The notes beneath the pieces are model-generated. The model did not search any database. It was not told the DNA's origin and saw nothing but the letters and a program-made list of their open reading frames with translations. From positions 19,120,611 through 19,184,610 of the forward strand of contig CM019065.1 in the NCBI GenBank assembly GCA_009667805.1: a stretch of 64,000 nt of DNA, in the 5' to 3' direction. This document shows positions 1-10,859 of this stretch, one piece after another. The translations under genes and the position numbers were made by a program. The number at the start of each line of letters is the position of its first letter. Within the stretch, counting starts at the first letter, position 1. Source of the stretch: Leptobrachium leishanense. Taxonomy: Eukaryota > Chordata > Amphibia > Anura > Megophryidae.

Positions 1-324
1 CTCTACATATACAATACTATTCCTCTACTGATCCTCTGTATATACTATACCATTGCTGCACTGATCCTCGGTATATACTATACTATTCCTGTACTGATCC
101 TCTGTATATACTATACTATTCCTGTACTGATCCTCTGTATATACTATACTATTCCTCTACTGATCCTCTGTATGTACTATACTATTTCTTTACTGATCCT
201 CTGTATGTACTATACTATTCATGTACTGTCCCTCTGTATATACTATACTATTCCTGTACTGATCCCCTGTATTTACTATATTATATCTGCACTGTCCCTC
301 TGCATATACTATACTATTCCTCTA
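1..324. repeat. 33-bp tandem satellite
   Basis: About ten head-to-tail copies of a 33-bp unit (CTGATCCTCTGTATATACTA followed by TACTATTCCTGTA) with point variants. The short ORFs here are by-products of the repeat. The same unit reappears at about 6146-6215, so the stretch between looks like later insertions into one array. Confidence 0.9.
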
Positions 325-451
325 CTCAGTGGTGTATCTTGGCCTAGGTCAACAAGGCCTAGGCCTAGGGTGGCGGTTTCCAGTGAGGCGGCAAAAACAG
401 CAGCTACTGTGTGTCAGTCTGGCAGGAGCAGAGGAATTCAGCAGTGGCTTG

Positions 452-531
452 TTAACCCTTTAAGGACCTAGGGTCTTGAAAGTCAATGCATTTATGAGGG
501 AACAGTTCTGCCATTCGTCCTTAAGGGTTAA
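452..531. mobile_element. Short TTAA-flanked MITE
   Basis: An 80-bp palindromic element that begins TTAACCCTTTAAGGAC and ends GTCCTTAAGGGTTAA. The TTAA at each end fits the piggyBac-type target duplication. It has no coding capacity. Confidence 0.6.
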
Positions 532-1365
532 TTAGGCAGCAGAGACCTTGTTCTCTTTTGTCTGGCTATCCATCATGAGTCTGACACCTCCTGGTGTCTC
601 ATTGCAGGGTCTGGTCAGCTTATTAACCCATTCAGTTAAATGGAGAGAGTTTTTCATTCTTACTAAAAACATTTTCTTAAAACTCCGTTAATGAAAAAAC
701 TTCTTTAAAAAAAAGGGTTATAAAATAAGGGGGAGAGGGCTATTAAACTAGATCTTAATTAATACTCCACCTTGTAACAGTTACAGTTACAAGCATTTAT
801 AAAGCGCTGACAAATTCCTTATCACTGTACAATGGGAGAGACAGAATAACAAATATACATACATGTTACACACACTGAACAGAAGGAGGTACGACCCTGC
901 TCAAGAGCTTACAATCTAAGAGGTGAGTGGTGACACACTAGATGAGGTAACGTAACACAAAATAAATCTATATGAGGATCCATAACCGTGTTCTTTAAAA
1001 ATACTTCTAAATTGTATGGCCCTTTTAAGAGTGCAAAAAATACCTGTTTACATGTCTCCAGCACTATCCAAAAACTGCTGGTTTCAAAACCTAATAATAC
1101 TATAACCTATCGCCTAGTACCCTATCATATTAATATTACCATAGCATTAAATTCCACAGCTAATAGATATATAATAGGGATACTAAGCGATAGTGCAGGA
1201 GACCCGTATACAGGTATTTTTGCAAAAAGTGCAAAAATTTTCTCGCACGGAGGGGGGTGCCCTTCATGGATTCTTGCACCGGGGCCCTGAGGTTTCTAGT
1301 TATGCCTCTGCTATAAAAGAAAGCAGCAGCCAGGACTTCACTGGCTGTTGGCTTACTGTACTACT
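532..1365. other. Non-coding; frog-type repeat tail at about 780-940
   Basis: No gene seen. About 780-940 has wording common to an interspersed frog repeat (TTTATAAAGCGCTGA, GTACAATGGGAGAGAC, CAAGAGCTTACAATCTAAGA). Related wording recurs at 19250-19390 and 49470-49620. ORFs at 988-1447 are short and match nothing I recognise. Confidence 0.4.
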
Positions 1366-2157
1366 TAAATACAGAAAAAATGGCGTCACACCCATACTCA
1401 CCGGAGCGGCAGCAACTGCCAGGAGTAACAGCCCAGTTAATGTATAAAACATAACAAGGAAAAAAAGTGTCATCTGCGCTCGTTTCTATGTGTTCCATGT
1501 ACAACAAAACTGAGGTTTTTGTTTGTTTCAATGGCCATTGCAACGTAAGCTCACTCGCCACTTCAAGGCACCTCTTTACAGAGTGAGTACCTAACAATTG
1601 TACCAAAAGGCCACTCTATTGAGCAGCTCCAAGCCCCTCCTGCTGCTTTACAGCCAAGGAGAGGCAGAGATATGGTGGGTTTTATTTATACACGCACCAA
1701 ACACTTCCCATTTGGGATTAAAAACAAAAACATGGAAAGCGGAACAGCTGCAGAACGACAGACTGGTGTTACAAGCATGATATACATAAATACAGAAAAA
1801 ATGGCGTCGTGCCCATACTCAGCGGAGCGGCAGCAACTGCCAGGAGTAACAGCCCAGTTAATGTATAAAACATAACAAGGAAAAAAAAGTGTCATCTGCG
1901 CTCGTTTCTATGTGTTCCATGTACAACAAAACTGAGGTTTTTGTTTATTTCAATGGCCATTGCAACGTAAGCTCACTTGCCACTTCAAGGCACCTCTTTA
2001 CAGAGTGAGTACCTAACAATTGTACCAAAAGGCCGCTCTACTGAGCAGCTCCAAGCCCCTCCAGCTGCTTTTCAGCCAAGGAGAGGCAGAGATGGTGGGT
2101 TTTATTTATACACGCACCAAACACTTCCCATTTGGGATTAAAAACAAAAACATGGCC
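1366..2157. repeat. Tandem duplication, about 420-bp unit
   Basis: The unit starting near AAATACAGAAAAAATGGCGT at 1366 is repeated from about 1787, at a constant offset of 420-421 bp. The second copy is nearly complete and ends near 2157 (TTAAAAACAAAAACATGG at both ends). The copies differ at a few sites, so this is a fairly recent local duplication. ORFs on both strands simply repeat with it. Confidence 0.85.
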
Positions 2158-2159
2158 TT

Positions 2160-2430
2160 TTGGTACAATTGTTAGGTACTCGATCTGTTCGGATTTCGAT
2201 TCGAACATCGGCCGTTCGAAAGTTCGCGAACTTCGAACTTTTTGCTACGTTCGCCAAAAGTTCTAAAAGAAAAAAAAACTGTAAAAGGTATATAAAAGGC
2301 TTAAAAAATACTAAAAAATCAAGAAATAAAGAGAATCTTTACTGCAGAATATTAAAAGCAACGGTTTATTAGATATTGAATTAAAATGGGAATATTTTTA
2401 ACATTGAAGCCTATGGGATAAAACATTCTT
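2160..2430. mobile_element. hAT end fragment plus core of the CCGAA-rich family
   Basis: About 2178-2240 (CGATCTGTTCGGATTTCGAT, then GAACATCGGCC) matches the reverse complement of the right end of the hAT at 24740-24849, but lacks the outermost bases. About 2255-2420 matches the A/T-rich core of the TTATTCA/CCGAA repeat family, including ATTTTTAACATTGAAGCCTA. Confidence 0.5.
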
Positions 2431-2894
2431 GTTACTAAAACATCAGACAGACATGGCCCTCTATTCAGGCACTGTAGAGGGCGGCCTGCCGGGGCCTCCC
2501 AAGGATCCCTTTGAAGAGCATGCGGCCGCCAGATAACAGAGCTGCGACTGTGGCAGAGACAGGCGGTGCAGGGAGGGAGCCACTGCACCTGCGGCCATGG
2601 CAGACCCCCCCCAGAACCAGGATCCAGGGAGCCCCCACTGACCACCAGGCTAAGGTAAGGTGACACATTTCTAAAAAAAATTAAATCCGAGGACATTTTT
2701 AAATGTCCCCGGGAACATAAAATAAAACTTTTTTTTTCTTTCTCTACCTGGCTGAATGTATTTAATTATATATCTTAGATACATTCAGCCAGGTAGAGGG
2801 GGGTGGCATGTGGGCTGCGCAGGGTCTCAGGCAGTGGTTTGTTTTTTTGTGTGTATATTTTTAGCAAATGTATAGGGGAAGGTAAGGGCAGGTA

Positions 2895-2923
2895 TCATAT
2901 ATATATATATAGATATATATCTT

Positions 2924-2954
<31 letters not shown>

Positions 2955-2985
2955 CTATATTCTTATAAATATATATATCCGGACT
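2895..2985. repeat. AT dinucleotide microsatellite
   Basis: Runs of (TA)n and TATATC with minor interruptions. ORFs translated here are low-complexity and not genes. Confidence 0.85.
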
Positions 2986-3013
2986 TGTATTACACACACA
3001 TTTTGGCAACTAA

Positions 3014-3148
3014 TTGCCCCCCCCCATTTGGCTGATCCCTCCAGAAGAAATGTTGAACCCGATAGAGCAGAGAATAATATATATATTCTCTGCTCTGTCG
3101 GGTTCAACATTTCTTCTAGAGGGATCAGCCAAATGGGGCGGGGGGGTG
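3014..3148. repeat. Long near-perfect inverted repeat
   Basis: Two arms of about 62 bp (left 3016-3078, right 3083-3147) are reverse complements around an AT centre. Each arm carries GGCTGATCCCTC next to AGAAATGTTGAACC. The arms differ at very few positions. A small foldback MITE or an inverted duplication would both explain it. Confidence 0.85.
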
Positions 3149-3234
3149 CATTTAGTTGAGATTGTCCACATGCCACCCCCCATGTGCGTATGTGTATATA
3201 TGGTCTGACGTCTGTGGGCGGGTGCATATATATA

Positions 3235-4690
3235 CAGTTGTGTTCAAAATTATTCAACCCCCCACTGAAATTGAGTGTTTTGGCCAGTTTGACATTGATT
3301 TTGATCATTCAGTCATCTTGCTTACAATTAAATCAAAGAGGCACGTGTAGGTCAGACAAATATAACAACATTTATAATGAAATAACCACAAATGTCTTTT
3401 CTGTGCTCACATCATTATCAGTTTTATTCAACCCCCAAGTGACATTCAATCTTAGTACTTAGTACAACATCCTTTTACAGTTATAACAGCTTTTAAACAT
3501 GAAGCGTAGCTTGACACAAGTGTCCTGCAGCGATCTACGGGTATCTTCGCCCATTCGTCATGGGCAAAAGCCTCCAGTTCAGTCACATTCTTAGGCTTGC
3601 GCACTGCAACTGCTTTCTTTAAGTCCCACCAGAGGTTCTCAATCGGATTTAAGTCAGGTGACTGCAATGGCCACTCCAAAATGTTCCAGCCTTTAATCTG
3701 CAACCATGCTCTAGTGGACTTGGAGGTATGCTTGGGATCATTGACCCCCCGCCATGCTTCACAGTAGTCAAGGTGTTCTTTTCTTCATAGGCCTTGTTCT
3801 TCCTCCTCCAAACATAGCGTTGATCCATGGGCCCAAACAGTTCTAATTTTGTTTCATCAGTCCACAGAACACTATCCCAAAACTTCTGTGGTTTGTCCAC
3901 ATGACTTTTGGCATACTGCAGTCGACTCTTCTTATTCTTTGGAGACAGCAAGGGGGTGCGCCTGGGAGTTCTGGCATGGAGGCCTTCATTACGCAGTGTG
4001 CGCCATATTGTCTGAGCTGAAACTTCAGTACCCACATCTGACAAATCTTTTCTCAGTTCCTCAGCAGTCACACAGGGACTTTTCTCCACTCTACGCTTCA
4101 GGTAGCGCACAGCAGTCGAAGTCAGCATCTTCTTTCTGCCACGACCAGGTAGCGTTTCAACAGTGCCCTTTGCCTTGAATTTGCGAATGATGCTTCCTAT
4201 GGTCTCTCTTGGTATGTTTAACATCTTTGCAATCTTCTTATAGCCATTGCCCTTCCTGTTAAGAGTAATCACCTCTTCTCTTCTCTTCCTGGACCATTCT
4301 CTTGACTTCACTATGTTTGTAACCACACCAGTAAATGTCTAGAAGGAGCTGAGTATCACAGTCATTTTAAAGCTGCCTAATTGGTGCTTATTATGCTTTA
4401 TTGCTGCTCCGTGACATCCACAGGTGTTTTCAATACCTGATTGAAAACACTTGAATGAACCTCTGTTCTTCAGAGTGGTGGTCTTTAAGGGGTTGAATAA
4501 TTGTGTCAATGAAGAATTCACAAAAGAAACATTTACTACTGTATTATAAAACCAATTGATGTCATTTTAGTTGCATATGGTTCTTTAAAAAGTCCTTGTA
4601 GGATTTCATTCTGAATACAATTACAAATGTACACTAAATTCCCTAAAACCCTTTACAGCATTGGGGGTTGAATAATTTTGAACACAACTG
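3235..4690 (-). mobile_element. Tc1-like transposon, copy 1 (internally deleted)
   Basis: The element starts CAGTTGTGTTCAAAATTATT and ends with its reverse complement, and is flanked by TA on both sides (3233-3234 and 4691-4692), the Tc1/mariner target duplication. A second copy of the TTATTCAACCCC motif lies about 170-200 bp in from each end, giving the IR/DR arrangement known from Sleeping Beauty-type elements. It is 157 bp shorter than copy 2 at 45761-47373. Confidence 0.95.
3452..4314 (-). pseudogene. Tc1-like transposase pseudogene, copy 1
   Basis: A DDE-family cut-and-paste transposase. From the N-terminus there is a helix-turn-helix paired-like region (GNGYKKIAKMLNIPRETI), then a GRGRKK basic motif, then the first catalytic Asp in LWTDETK. 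The frame then breaks: relative to copy 2 about 160 bp are missing between two CAAT tetranucleotides. This removes the LWGCF region and the first Asp of the QDNDPKH motif. The C-terminal part (3452-3703) resumes in another frame and keeps SPDLNPIENLWW with the catalytic Glu. The codon aligned to the copy 2 start ATG reads ATA. It cannot make active transposase. Confidence 0.93.
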
Positions 4691-5344
4691 TATCTGCGTT
4701 TTGATATATACATATATATAGGTCTGCATGTTGATATATACGTATATGTCTGCGTGTGGTATCAATGCATCCCTACTCTATACACAGCGCTCCGTGTCCC
4801 AATAATATGTATGATCAGGGGTTATCTTTTTTCATATTTTTATACTATTCCTATTAAATTAACAGTAGTTTTTGATGTATTTTATTCCGTAGAAACTTTT
4901 TTTTGCCTATATAACATGTGCTTTGTGAAAATAAAACGGTTCTGTGTGTACATTTTAATTTAGTTAGTGGATTCCTGTCCAGTGCGGTGAGAAGCAAACG
5001 TAATGCAGTGTAGACACGTTGCGAGGCGGAGCGGAGTGAAGTCAAGCCTGTAAAATGTTTGCTTCTCTTCGCTTCGCTACGCTGTGCGTCGCTACACACT
5101 CAGTGTGTCTCAGCCTTTATTCCCACATCGCTAGCTTACCGCATCAGTTTGTATACTTTTTACTGACCCTGCTTGTTCTGAGGACCCTATCTGTTGCCGA
5201 CTTTGCCTGCCATTTGACTATTCTCTCTGTGTATTCCCTGCCTGTTCTGTTTGCTTCCTGTTGCTACTGGTGTGCGCCGATTCTCACCATATACAGTAGC
5301 GCAGTACAAGTGCCTAAACATTGCTGACCCGGTTTTGTTATAGC
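4691..5344. other. No recognised feature
   Basis: AT-rich start with TATATACATATA runs, then sequence with an imperfect inverted pair GAGAAGCAAAC (4989) and GTTTGCTTCTC (about 5057). No coding signal with intron or domain support was found. Confidence 0.4.
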
Positions 5345-6145
5345 CGATGATGTAACTGAATAGATCGGGGGATCTCTTCTGCATTACCAAAACCTCCACC
5401 ACTGCACTCTTCCAGAATACCACAGAGGGGTTACAGTGTGAAGGCACTTGCTGCCACCAAAGGCACAATATTTGGCTGCTCTGACACTGACGCCTGTACC
5501 AGATTCATATCATTTTAATATTTGACCGCAGGGTCCAACCCTGCACTCTTCCACAATACCACAGAGCGGTTACGGTGTGACGGCACTGTTGCCGACACTA
5601 AAGGCGATTTTAAAGCACCTGTTGTTACTGTCATCCAAAGCCTGCATACGTTTCACCGTAATTTAGCCAAAAAAATCACTAAACTTGTTCTACGTGTCCT
5701 AAAACGTCTCCTCTTTTCATGCAGGCTGCCACCCCAAGCAGTTGTTTATCAATATATTAAAGGAAAACCATTTACCGTCATTTGAAATGTCATTTGTTTG
5801 TTTTTAAATGTTTCTATACATCCTACAAATCCACCACTTCACGGGCAGGTTATGGGGACCTCCTAGGCACGATATTTGAAGGAATTTTTCGTTTTTATTT
5901 TTAACCTTTATTTCATGGAAAACTCTCTGTTCCTTTTAAAACGTTTTTTTTAAAACTTTTTGTCCTTGTTTCCTGTCCCCCAGGGCACTACCCGGACCCC
6001 CATACACCTTTTATGGAAAATATCTTGTATATATGCCCTCTTGGAGGGCACTCTAAAAATTTAACTTATAAGTCCCATTGACTTGCACTGAGTTTGGTTC
6101 AAGTTTGAATGCGAACCGAACACGGGGGTGTTCGGCTCATCACTA
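5345..6145 (-). mobile_element. hAT element fragment (one terminal portion)
   Basis: This is the reverse complement of the left portion of the hAT at 20306-21270. It shares the TTCCACAATACCACAGAG units, TTGCCGACACTAAAGG and the outer end GTGTTCGGCTCATCACTA, followed directly by satellite sequence. The transposase region is absent. The matching opposite end may be the truncated piece near 2178. Confidence 0.75.
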
Positions 6146-6215
6146 TTCCTGTACTGTCCCTCTGTATATTCTATACCATTGCTGCACTGGTCCTCTGTAT
6201 ATTCTATACTTTTCC
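6146..6215. repeat. Remnant of the 33-bp satellite
   Basis: Two units of the same 33-bp repeat as at 1-324 (CCTCTGTATATTCTATAC). They mark where the array resumes after the inserted material. Confidence 0.8.
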
Positions 6216-6290
6216 CAAATCCTTAAAAAAAATTCTAACCATTTCTCTATCAGGTATATTTTCTCTTTTCGTGTCATATTATATAATGTA

Positions 6291-6662
6291 GGAAAAAAAA
6301 TGGGAACTTCAGCATCTGAAGAAATCCCCGTTAGGTCTAATAAATAAACCAATAGGGTACTGGAATCGCCAACAAACCGAATGATGGATGAATAGTTGAT
6401 AAAAAAATTACTCCAAATAAAATATCAATAGATGAAAGGCCCAACGCGTTTCGTCTATCAAAATCGACTTTTTCAATGCCTTTTGTGTATTTTGAAAGAC
6501 AAAACGCGTTGTGCCTTTCATCTATTGATATTTTATTTGGAATAATTTTTTTTTATCAACTATTCATCATTCGGTTTGTTGGCGATTCCAGTACCCTATT
6601 GGTTTATTTATTAGACCTAACGGGGATTTCTTCAGATGCTGAAGTTCCCATATTTTTTCCTA
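6291..6662. repeat. Large inverted repeat (foldback), about 370 bp
   Basis: The left arm (about 6291-6465) and right arm (about 6476-6662) are near-perfect reverse complements. TGGGAACTTCAGCATCTGAA at the left is mirrored by TTCAGATGCTGAAGTTCCCA at the right. Near the centre lies AACGCGTTTCGTC, mirrored by ACAAAACGCGTTGTG. ORFs on both strands translate to related peptides because of the symmetry. No transposase is present. Confidence 0.9.
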
Positions 6663-7031
6663 TTTCTGTGTGTTGCAACGGACCTTCTCCTGGGAATCAC
6701 TTCAGCATTCCTTTTTTCAAGAGAAGTAATTTGATTTTATTGTCCATTTCCTTATCACCAATTGCTTGTTTCGTATTATATATTGTGTCTATGTTTAATT
6801 CGTCTCTGTTGTTTCTGGATTGTTATAAGTAACCTTTTCATGCTACATTTATGGAGGAGCCCTTTAAATAGAGGGACGTAAGGATAGAATGAGGGAGATA
6901 GAGAACTGAGACCAAAATACGGACTCTCTCGTTTAAATAGGGGCACTCAGTAGGTTTTGGTCTATTTCTAGACTTCCCATTTATTGTAGTTGTTTTCACG
7001 GTGATATATTTTTCCCCAAACTGGGTATTTC

Positions 7032-7829
7032 TGTGACGGTGGGCCTGACCTGACATGGCACAGAAGGGGTGTGAGCTACTTGAGCAGTTAACAGACATGA
7101 CCCATGGATGTATAAACAAAACAAGGGATTTATTTACAACAGTACTATATACAGCAAGGAACCAGAACACCACAATGAAACAAAAGACCTGAGCACTAGA
7201 ATTAAACCATAGACCTGAACTAAATATACAATAGATAAACAGATGAACAACCAAGGACCTGGGAAACTATAGGCAGAAAGACATAAGAGAACTAAACACT
7301 AGAGTAACATGAGTGAAAACATAAACCTGTTTAAACCTAGAGAAGAAACATGAAATGCAAACATGAACCATATGAACAAAACAGTATGAATAACCAAGGA
7401 TCTGGGAGACTATAAACAGATGTAAATACAGAACTAGCGGAGGAGTAAACCCAAAACCTGAAAGTAAAGTAATAAAGGGTAACTAGAACACATACAGGAG
7501 AACCTGAGCAAAAGATCCCTACCAGAACTGCAAGGTAAGTGAATAAGAATCAAGGAGATCAAGGAGATCAAGGAGATCAAGGCTTGGAACAAAGCAGACT
7601 GAAACAGCAGAATGAGGCAGCGCCCTTCTTAGGGCGATGTCTGCTTATATAGCACATGACTAAATGAAAACAATTAGAGTCCAGGTGAGGTCCAGGCTTG
7701 GACGTGAACCAAATGTCCAGAACTAAATGCAATGTCCATAGAAGCCAGAGGGGGCGCCAGATGTGCTAGAATGTCCAAAAACATGACTGGCAACTCCCAC
7801 CTCTGCCAGAGGGGGCACAGGACGTCACA
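7032..7829 (-). mobile_element. Solo LTR of a retrotransposon
   Basis: A 798-bp block that begins TGTGACGG and ends CGTCACA, flanked by a perfect 5-bp duplication ATTTC (7027-7031 and 7830-7834). On the minus strand it has a TATA box (TATATAAG, about 7644-7651) and a downstream AATAAA (about 7129-7134), as expected for U3 and the R/U5 side. There is no internal region or second LTR, so it is a solo LTR. An AATCAAGGAG triplication lies at about 7550-7582. The retroelement family is not determined. Confidence 0.8.
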
Positions 7830-7884
7830 ATTTCATCCTGTTTATTTGTTTCACGTTATAGGTTTCTGCCTGGGGTGATAAAGT

Positions 7885-8507
7885 CTATTCGAGTTATTCA
7901 CAAAGAGACATTCTGGCCCCGGAATGGCACTGAACAGTGAATTTCCCCATGCAGTGATATTTCGGGGCCATTCGGCAATTCACAGAGCAGACAGTTAGCC
8001 AAATTTTGGTGAATTACCAGCAAATATGATGCCTGTTTGACGGCAGTGAAATCCCCCATAGAGAAGCAATGGTTAATCTATTCACAGACACCGAACAGCA
8101 GAGAAATGTCAGTGAAATGACCTGCTGTTCGGTGCTTTCATTCGGCAGGTTTAATCAGGCGAATCCCATAGGCTTCAACGTTAAAAATATTCCTGTTTTT
8201 ATTCAATATCTATTAAACCATTTATTCTTTTAATCTGCAGCAAAAAGTCTCTTTAATTATTTATTTTTTAGGATTTTTTTAGGCTTTTTTCAACAATTCT
8301 TTTTCGATTTTTTTTCAACTTTTTTTTTTAAATGGCATATGTTCTTTTTCTGTAACATACCTTTTTATTATCATTCGTAGGACCTTATATATTATTCCCA
8401 GGCATTTTGTTCAGTAGCGTTTTTTTTTTTGCAAACAGCAAAGGGAAATTCCCTTTTCGGTGGCATTTCGGGGACAGATTGGCTCTCTCTGAATAACCCT
8501 GTATGTC
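7885..8507. mobile_element. TTATTCA/CCGAA repeat family, copy a
   Basis: A terminal-inverted repeat element with ends like GAGTTATTCACAAAGAG and CTCTCTGAATAACCC. The inside has the recurring landmarks GAGAAGCAATGGTTAATCTA, CTGCTGTTCGGTG, CCCATAGGCTTCAACG and an A/T-rich stretch. The same landmarks define a dozen other copies in this window. No ORF with domain support, so a non-autonomous DNA element. Superfamily uncertain. Confidence 0.75.
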
Positions 8508-8559
8508 TTGTGCCACAATTCCCAGTTTAGTGAATAAGTCCCAATGGTGACCGTGTAAT

Positions 8560-9125
8560 TTTTTTTGTGTATAAATGTCTTTTATATACTATCAGCCTGG
8601 TATCCCTGACCCCAGATCGCTGGTTCCCTGTGCCATTTTATTAAAGCAGCTTTAATGTTGTTAGGGGGGGCTCTCTTACACACTGACCCCCCACAAACCC
8701 ACTCCCTGCTATAACCCATTCTATGCCAACTCCCTCTATCACCTTACATGTATTTTCAGAATTGAATCGTCCACTCATATATCAACAGCCAAAATCAGGA
8801 CACGTACCTTCCTGTTAAGCGGCTGCTCTTGCTGCCCTGTGGTGTGTATATATCATAAGGCACCATGGGGAGATCACAGGCAGAATAATGTTCAGCAGGT
8901 GAAGATTCAGAAAACCAATACATCTCACACCGGTCGCTCTCATCAGATCTGTCTCTCCGGTTCCTATCGGCCTTTAAATTCCCATTTTAAATATATATGT
9001 ATGTAATTTTTATGAGTAACTATCCCTCCCACAGGACCAGCCAAAGTGCCATTACTCCATGGGCGAGAATTAATTGGCGCGCAGCGGTACATCGTGTGAG
9101 TTTTAATTATGTTGCCACGCCGCTT
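8560..9125 (-). promoter_or_regulatory. Conserved upstream block A (candidate V2R promoter and 5' exon)
   Basis: Homologous over most of its length to 34430-34990, and in its distal half to 60660-60860. Read on the minus strand it holds, in order: a TTTTAATTATGTTGCC box (about 9095), an O/E-like site CTCCCACAGGAC (about 9030), an A/T-rich TATA-like run (8985-9003), then a stretch ending AACAGGAAG|GTACGTG with a good splice-donor fit at 8807. Any gene it served would lie beyond the left edge. The regulatory role is inferred. Confidence 0.45.
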
Positions 9126-9129
9126 AACC

Positions 9130-10050
9130 TGAAAAATAAGTACAGAAAATCTAGAAAGTATAATAAATAAAAATCCTTATTGCAGGCTATATATTACTTA
9201 TTCACTTCATATACAAAATATTATGGATGACGCGTGAAATATTTCCAAATGCTTAGAAATTAGCAATAAATAAAAATGAGTTCATAGAGATAACAAGAGC
9301 GTTTTCTAAAATTTTCCTTAATTTTTTTGGTGTTTGCAAAGCGCAGATCTGCCATCTTTACAGAGGTTTGAGGTGGGACCCTGTGAGGGAACCGTTCTCT
9401 TCCGCCTGTCCTGACTCTCCAGACACCCCTTCGTTGTGGTCAGCCCGGCTACTGGGAGCGTCTCGAGCAGCTTGACCCGCCTGCTTCTGTTCCTCTGCCC
9501 TGGAGCCGTTAGGAATTTCCAGAAGGCCGCTTTGTGCCTTCTGAGGTGGAGTATAGTGTAGTGTCGCTGAAATAAAACACCAGACGCGGCTGTATGCTTT
9601 AAAACAGGATTCTCTCTCTGTCTCAGTCTCTGAGAGTTCTGACTTTTAATGAACAAAAACGCCACCATTTATGCTGAAATCCATCAGCCATAATTTGCAT
9701 AAATGACGCACATCGTCCAACTAAAATGCTAATTACATTATGTCAGATAGGTATTTACAATAAACATTCTTTACATTCTTTAGCCTTTAGCTCATACAAC
9801 ATTTGCATAATCTATTGTTCTAACACATCAGATTAAAGACAAACACTATCACAGACTTCTTGAATCAAATATGCAGCCAGATAAGGGGAAAAGCCCTGTT
9901 GCATAAATTACACAGCAGTAAAGCTTGTTTACTGGCTATACAAAAACACATTTACCTACAGGAATATAAGTATATTTAAAACTAAAGCTACGCCATTTTA
10001 CACTAAACTAATTTAAACTAAAACCAAACATTCTTGATGGGACCATCCCA
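9130..10050. other. Non-coding; unassigned repeat-like sequence
   Basis: Holds a minus-strand ORF (9318-9668, 116 codons) rich in basic residues that I do not recognise. The adjacent A/T-rich sequence could be a decayed retroelement end, but I found no paired LTR or target duplication. Confidence 0.3.
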
Positions 10051-10058
10051 TTCTTGAT

Positions 10059-10246
10059 GGGATGCAGCATTCTCCTGCCTTCCTGCCTCTATGCATTATG
10101 TCCCCGTGTTCCCATCGGTATCCAGCCACCTTCCTGCCAATGTCCAGTGTGCACAAATCTGTGCACACCGGACATTGGCAGGAAGGTGGCTGGATACCGA
10201 TGGGAACACGGGGACATAATGGATAGAGGCAGGAAGGCAGGAGAAT
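10059..10246. repeat. Inverted repeat of about 190 bp
   Basis: The left arm (about 10066-10151) and right arm (about 10157-10243) are reverse complements around GTGCACAAATCTGTGCAC. CAGCATTCTCCTGCCTTCCT is mirrored by AGGAAGGCAGGAGAATGCTG. It sits at the edge of the minisatellite that follows, and its arms are made of the same kind of unit. Confidence 0.9.
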
Positions 10247-10640
10247 GCTGGATCCTGGCAAGAACATGGGGCATGCTGGATACTGGCTGGAACACGTGGA
10301 CATGGCTGGATAAAAGCAGGACATGATGGATAGAGGCAGGAGTGCAGGGGCAACCCTGGAATACTGGCAGGAACGCGGAGGCACGCTGGATACCAGCAGG
10401 AAAGCAGGGGCATGCTGGATACTGGCAGGAACGCTGATGGATACTGGCAGGAAAGCGGGGGTAAGCTGGTTACCGACTGGAACACGAGGGCATGCTGGAT
10501 ACTGGCAAGAAGGCTGCTGGATACTGGCATGAATGCGGGGACATGCTGGATACTGGCAGGAATGCGGACGCACGGCTGGATACTAGCAGGTTCGCAGGGC
10601 CATGCCTGGATATCTGCAGGAACGCGGGGGCACGACTGGA
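10240..10640. repeat. Minisatellite, about 29-bp unit
   Basis: Roughly 13 degenerate copies of GCTGGATACTGGCAGGAACG plus a G-rich spacer. ORFs on both strands (Cys/Pro-rich on minus, Trp/Gly-rich on plus) are translations of the array and not genes. Confidence 0.85.
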
Positions 10641-10859
10641 TATTCAAGCAAAAAGACCAACGGACTGACAGGAGACAAAGTCCAGATAGCATTATGAACT
10701 GGACCTCAATACCAAGGCCAATACATAAGGCTGGCCATCCGCTGGGTCCGTAGTCAGGCGTCCAACGTGGTATTCTGACTACGGACAACACCATTGCACG
10801 AACAGCGTCTGTGGTGAACCCAGATCGGCCGACGGACAGGCCACTGAACAAAGAAAAGA

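Noticed and set aside
3649..4326. Intact 225-codon transposase
   Set aside because: It lacks the middle of the catalytic domain and its aligned start codon is ATA. The last 20 or so residues are out of frame.
7740..7825. CCAGAGGGGGC words in the solo LTR as CTCF sites
   Set aside because: They are one base short of the CTCF core spacing, so the fit is poor.
8560..9000. A coding first V2R exon in block A encoding a hydrophobic peptide that starts MRATGVRCIGFLNLHLLNI
   Set aside because: The frame ends in TAA before the donor, and block B differs by an indel that changes the peptide. A non-coding exon is the more cautious reading.
9318..10002. Possible retroelement leader or LTR (116-codon basic ORF plus A/T-rich flank with a TGTAAAATGG edge)
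   Set aside because: No second LTR, no 5-bp duplication and no recognisable protein motif. Kept only as unassigned sequence.
10013..10851. Minus-strand ORFs of 186 and 251 codons rich in Cys and Pro
   Set aside because: Translation of the 29-bp minisatellite and its inverted copy. Both strands are open, with no domain.
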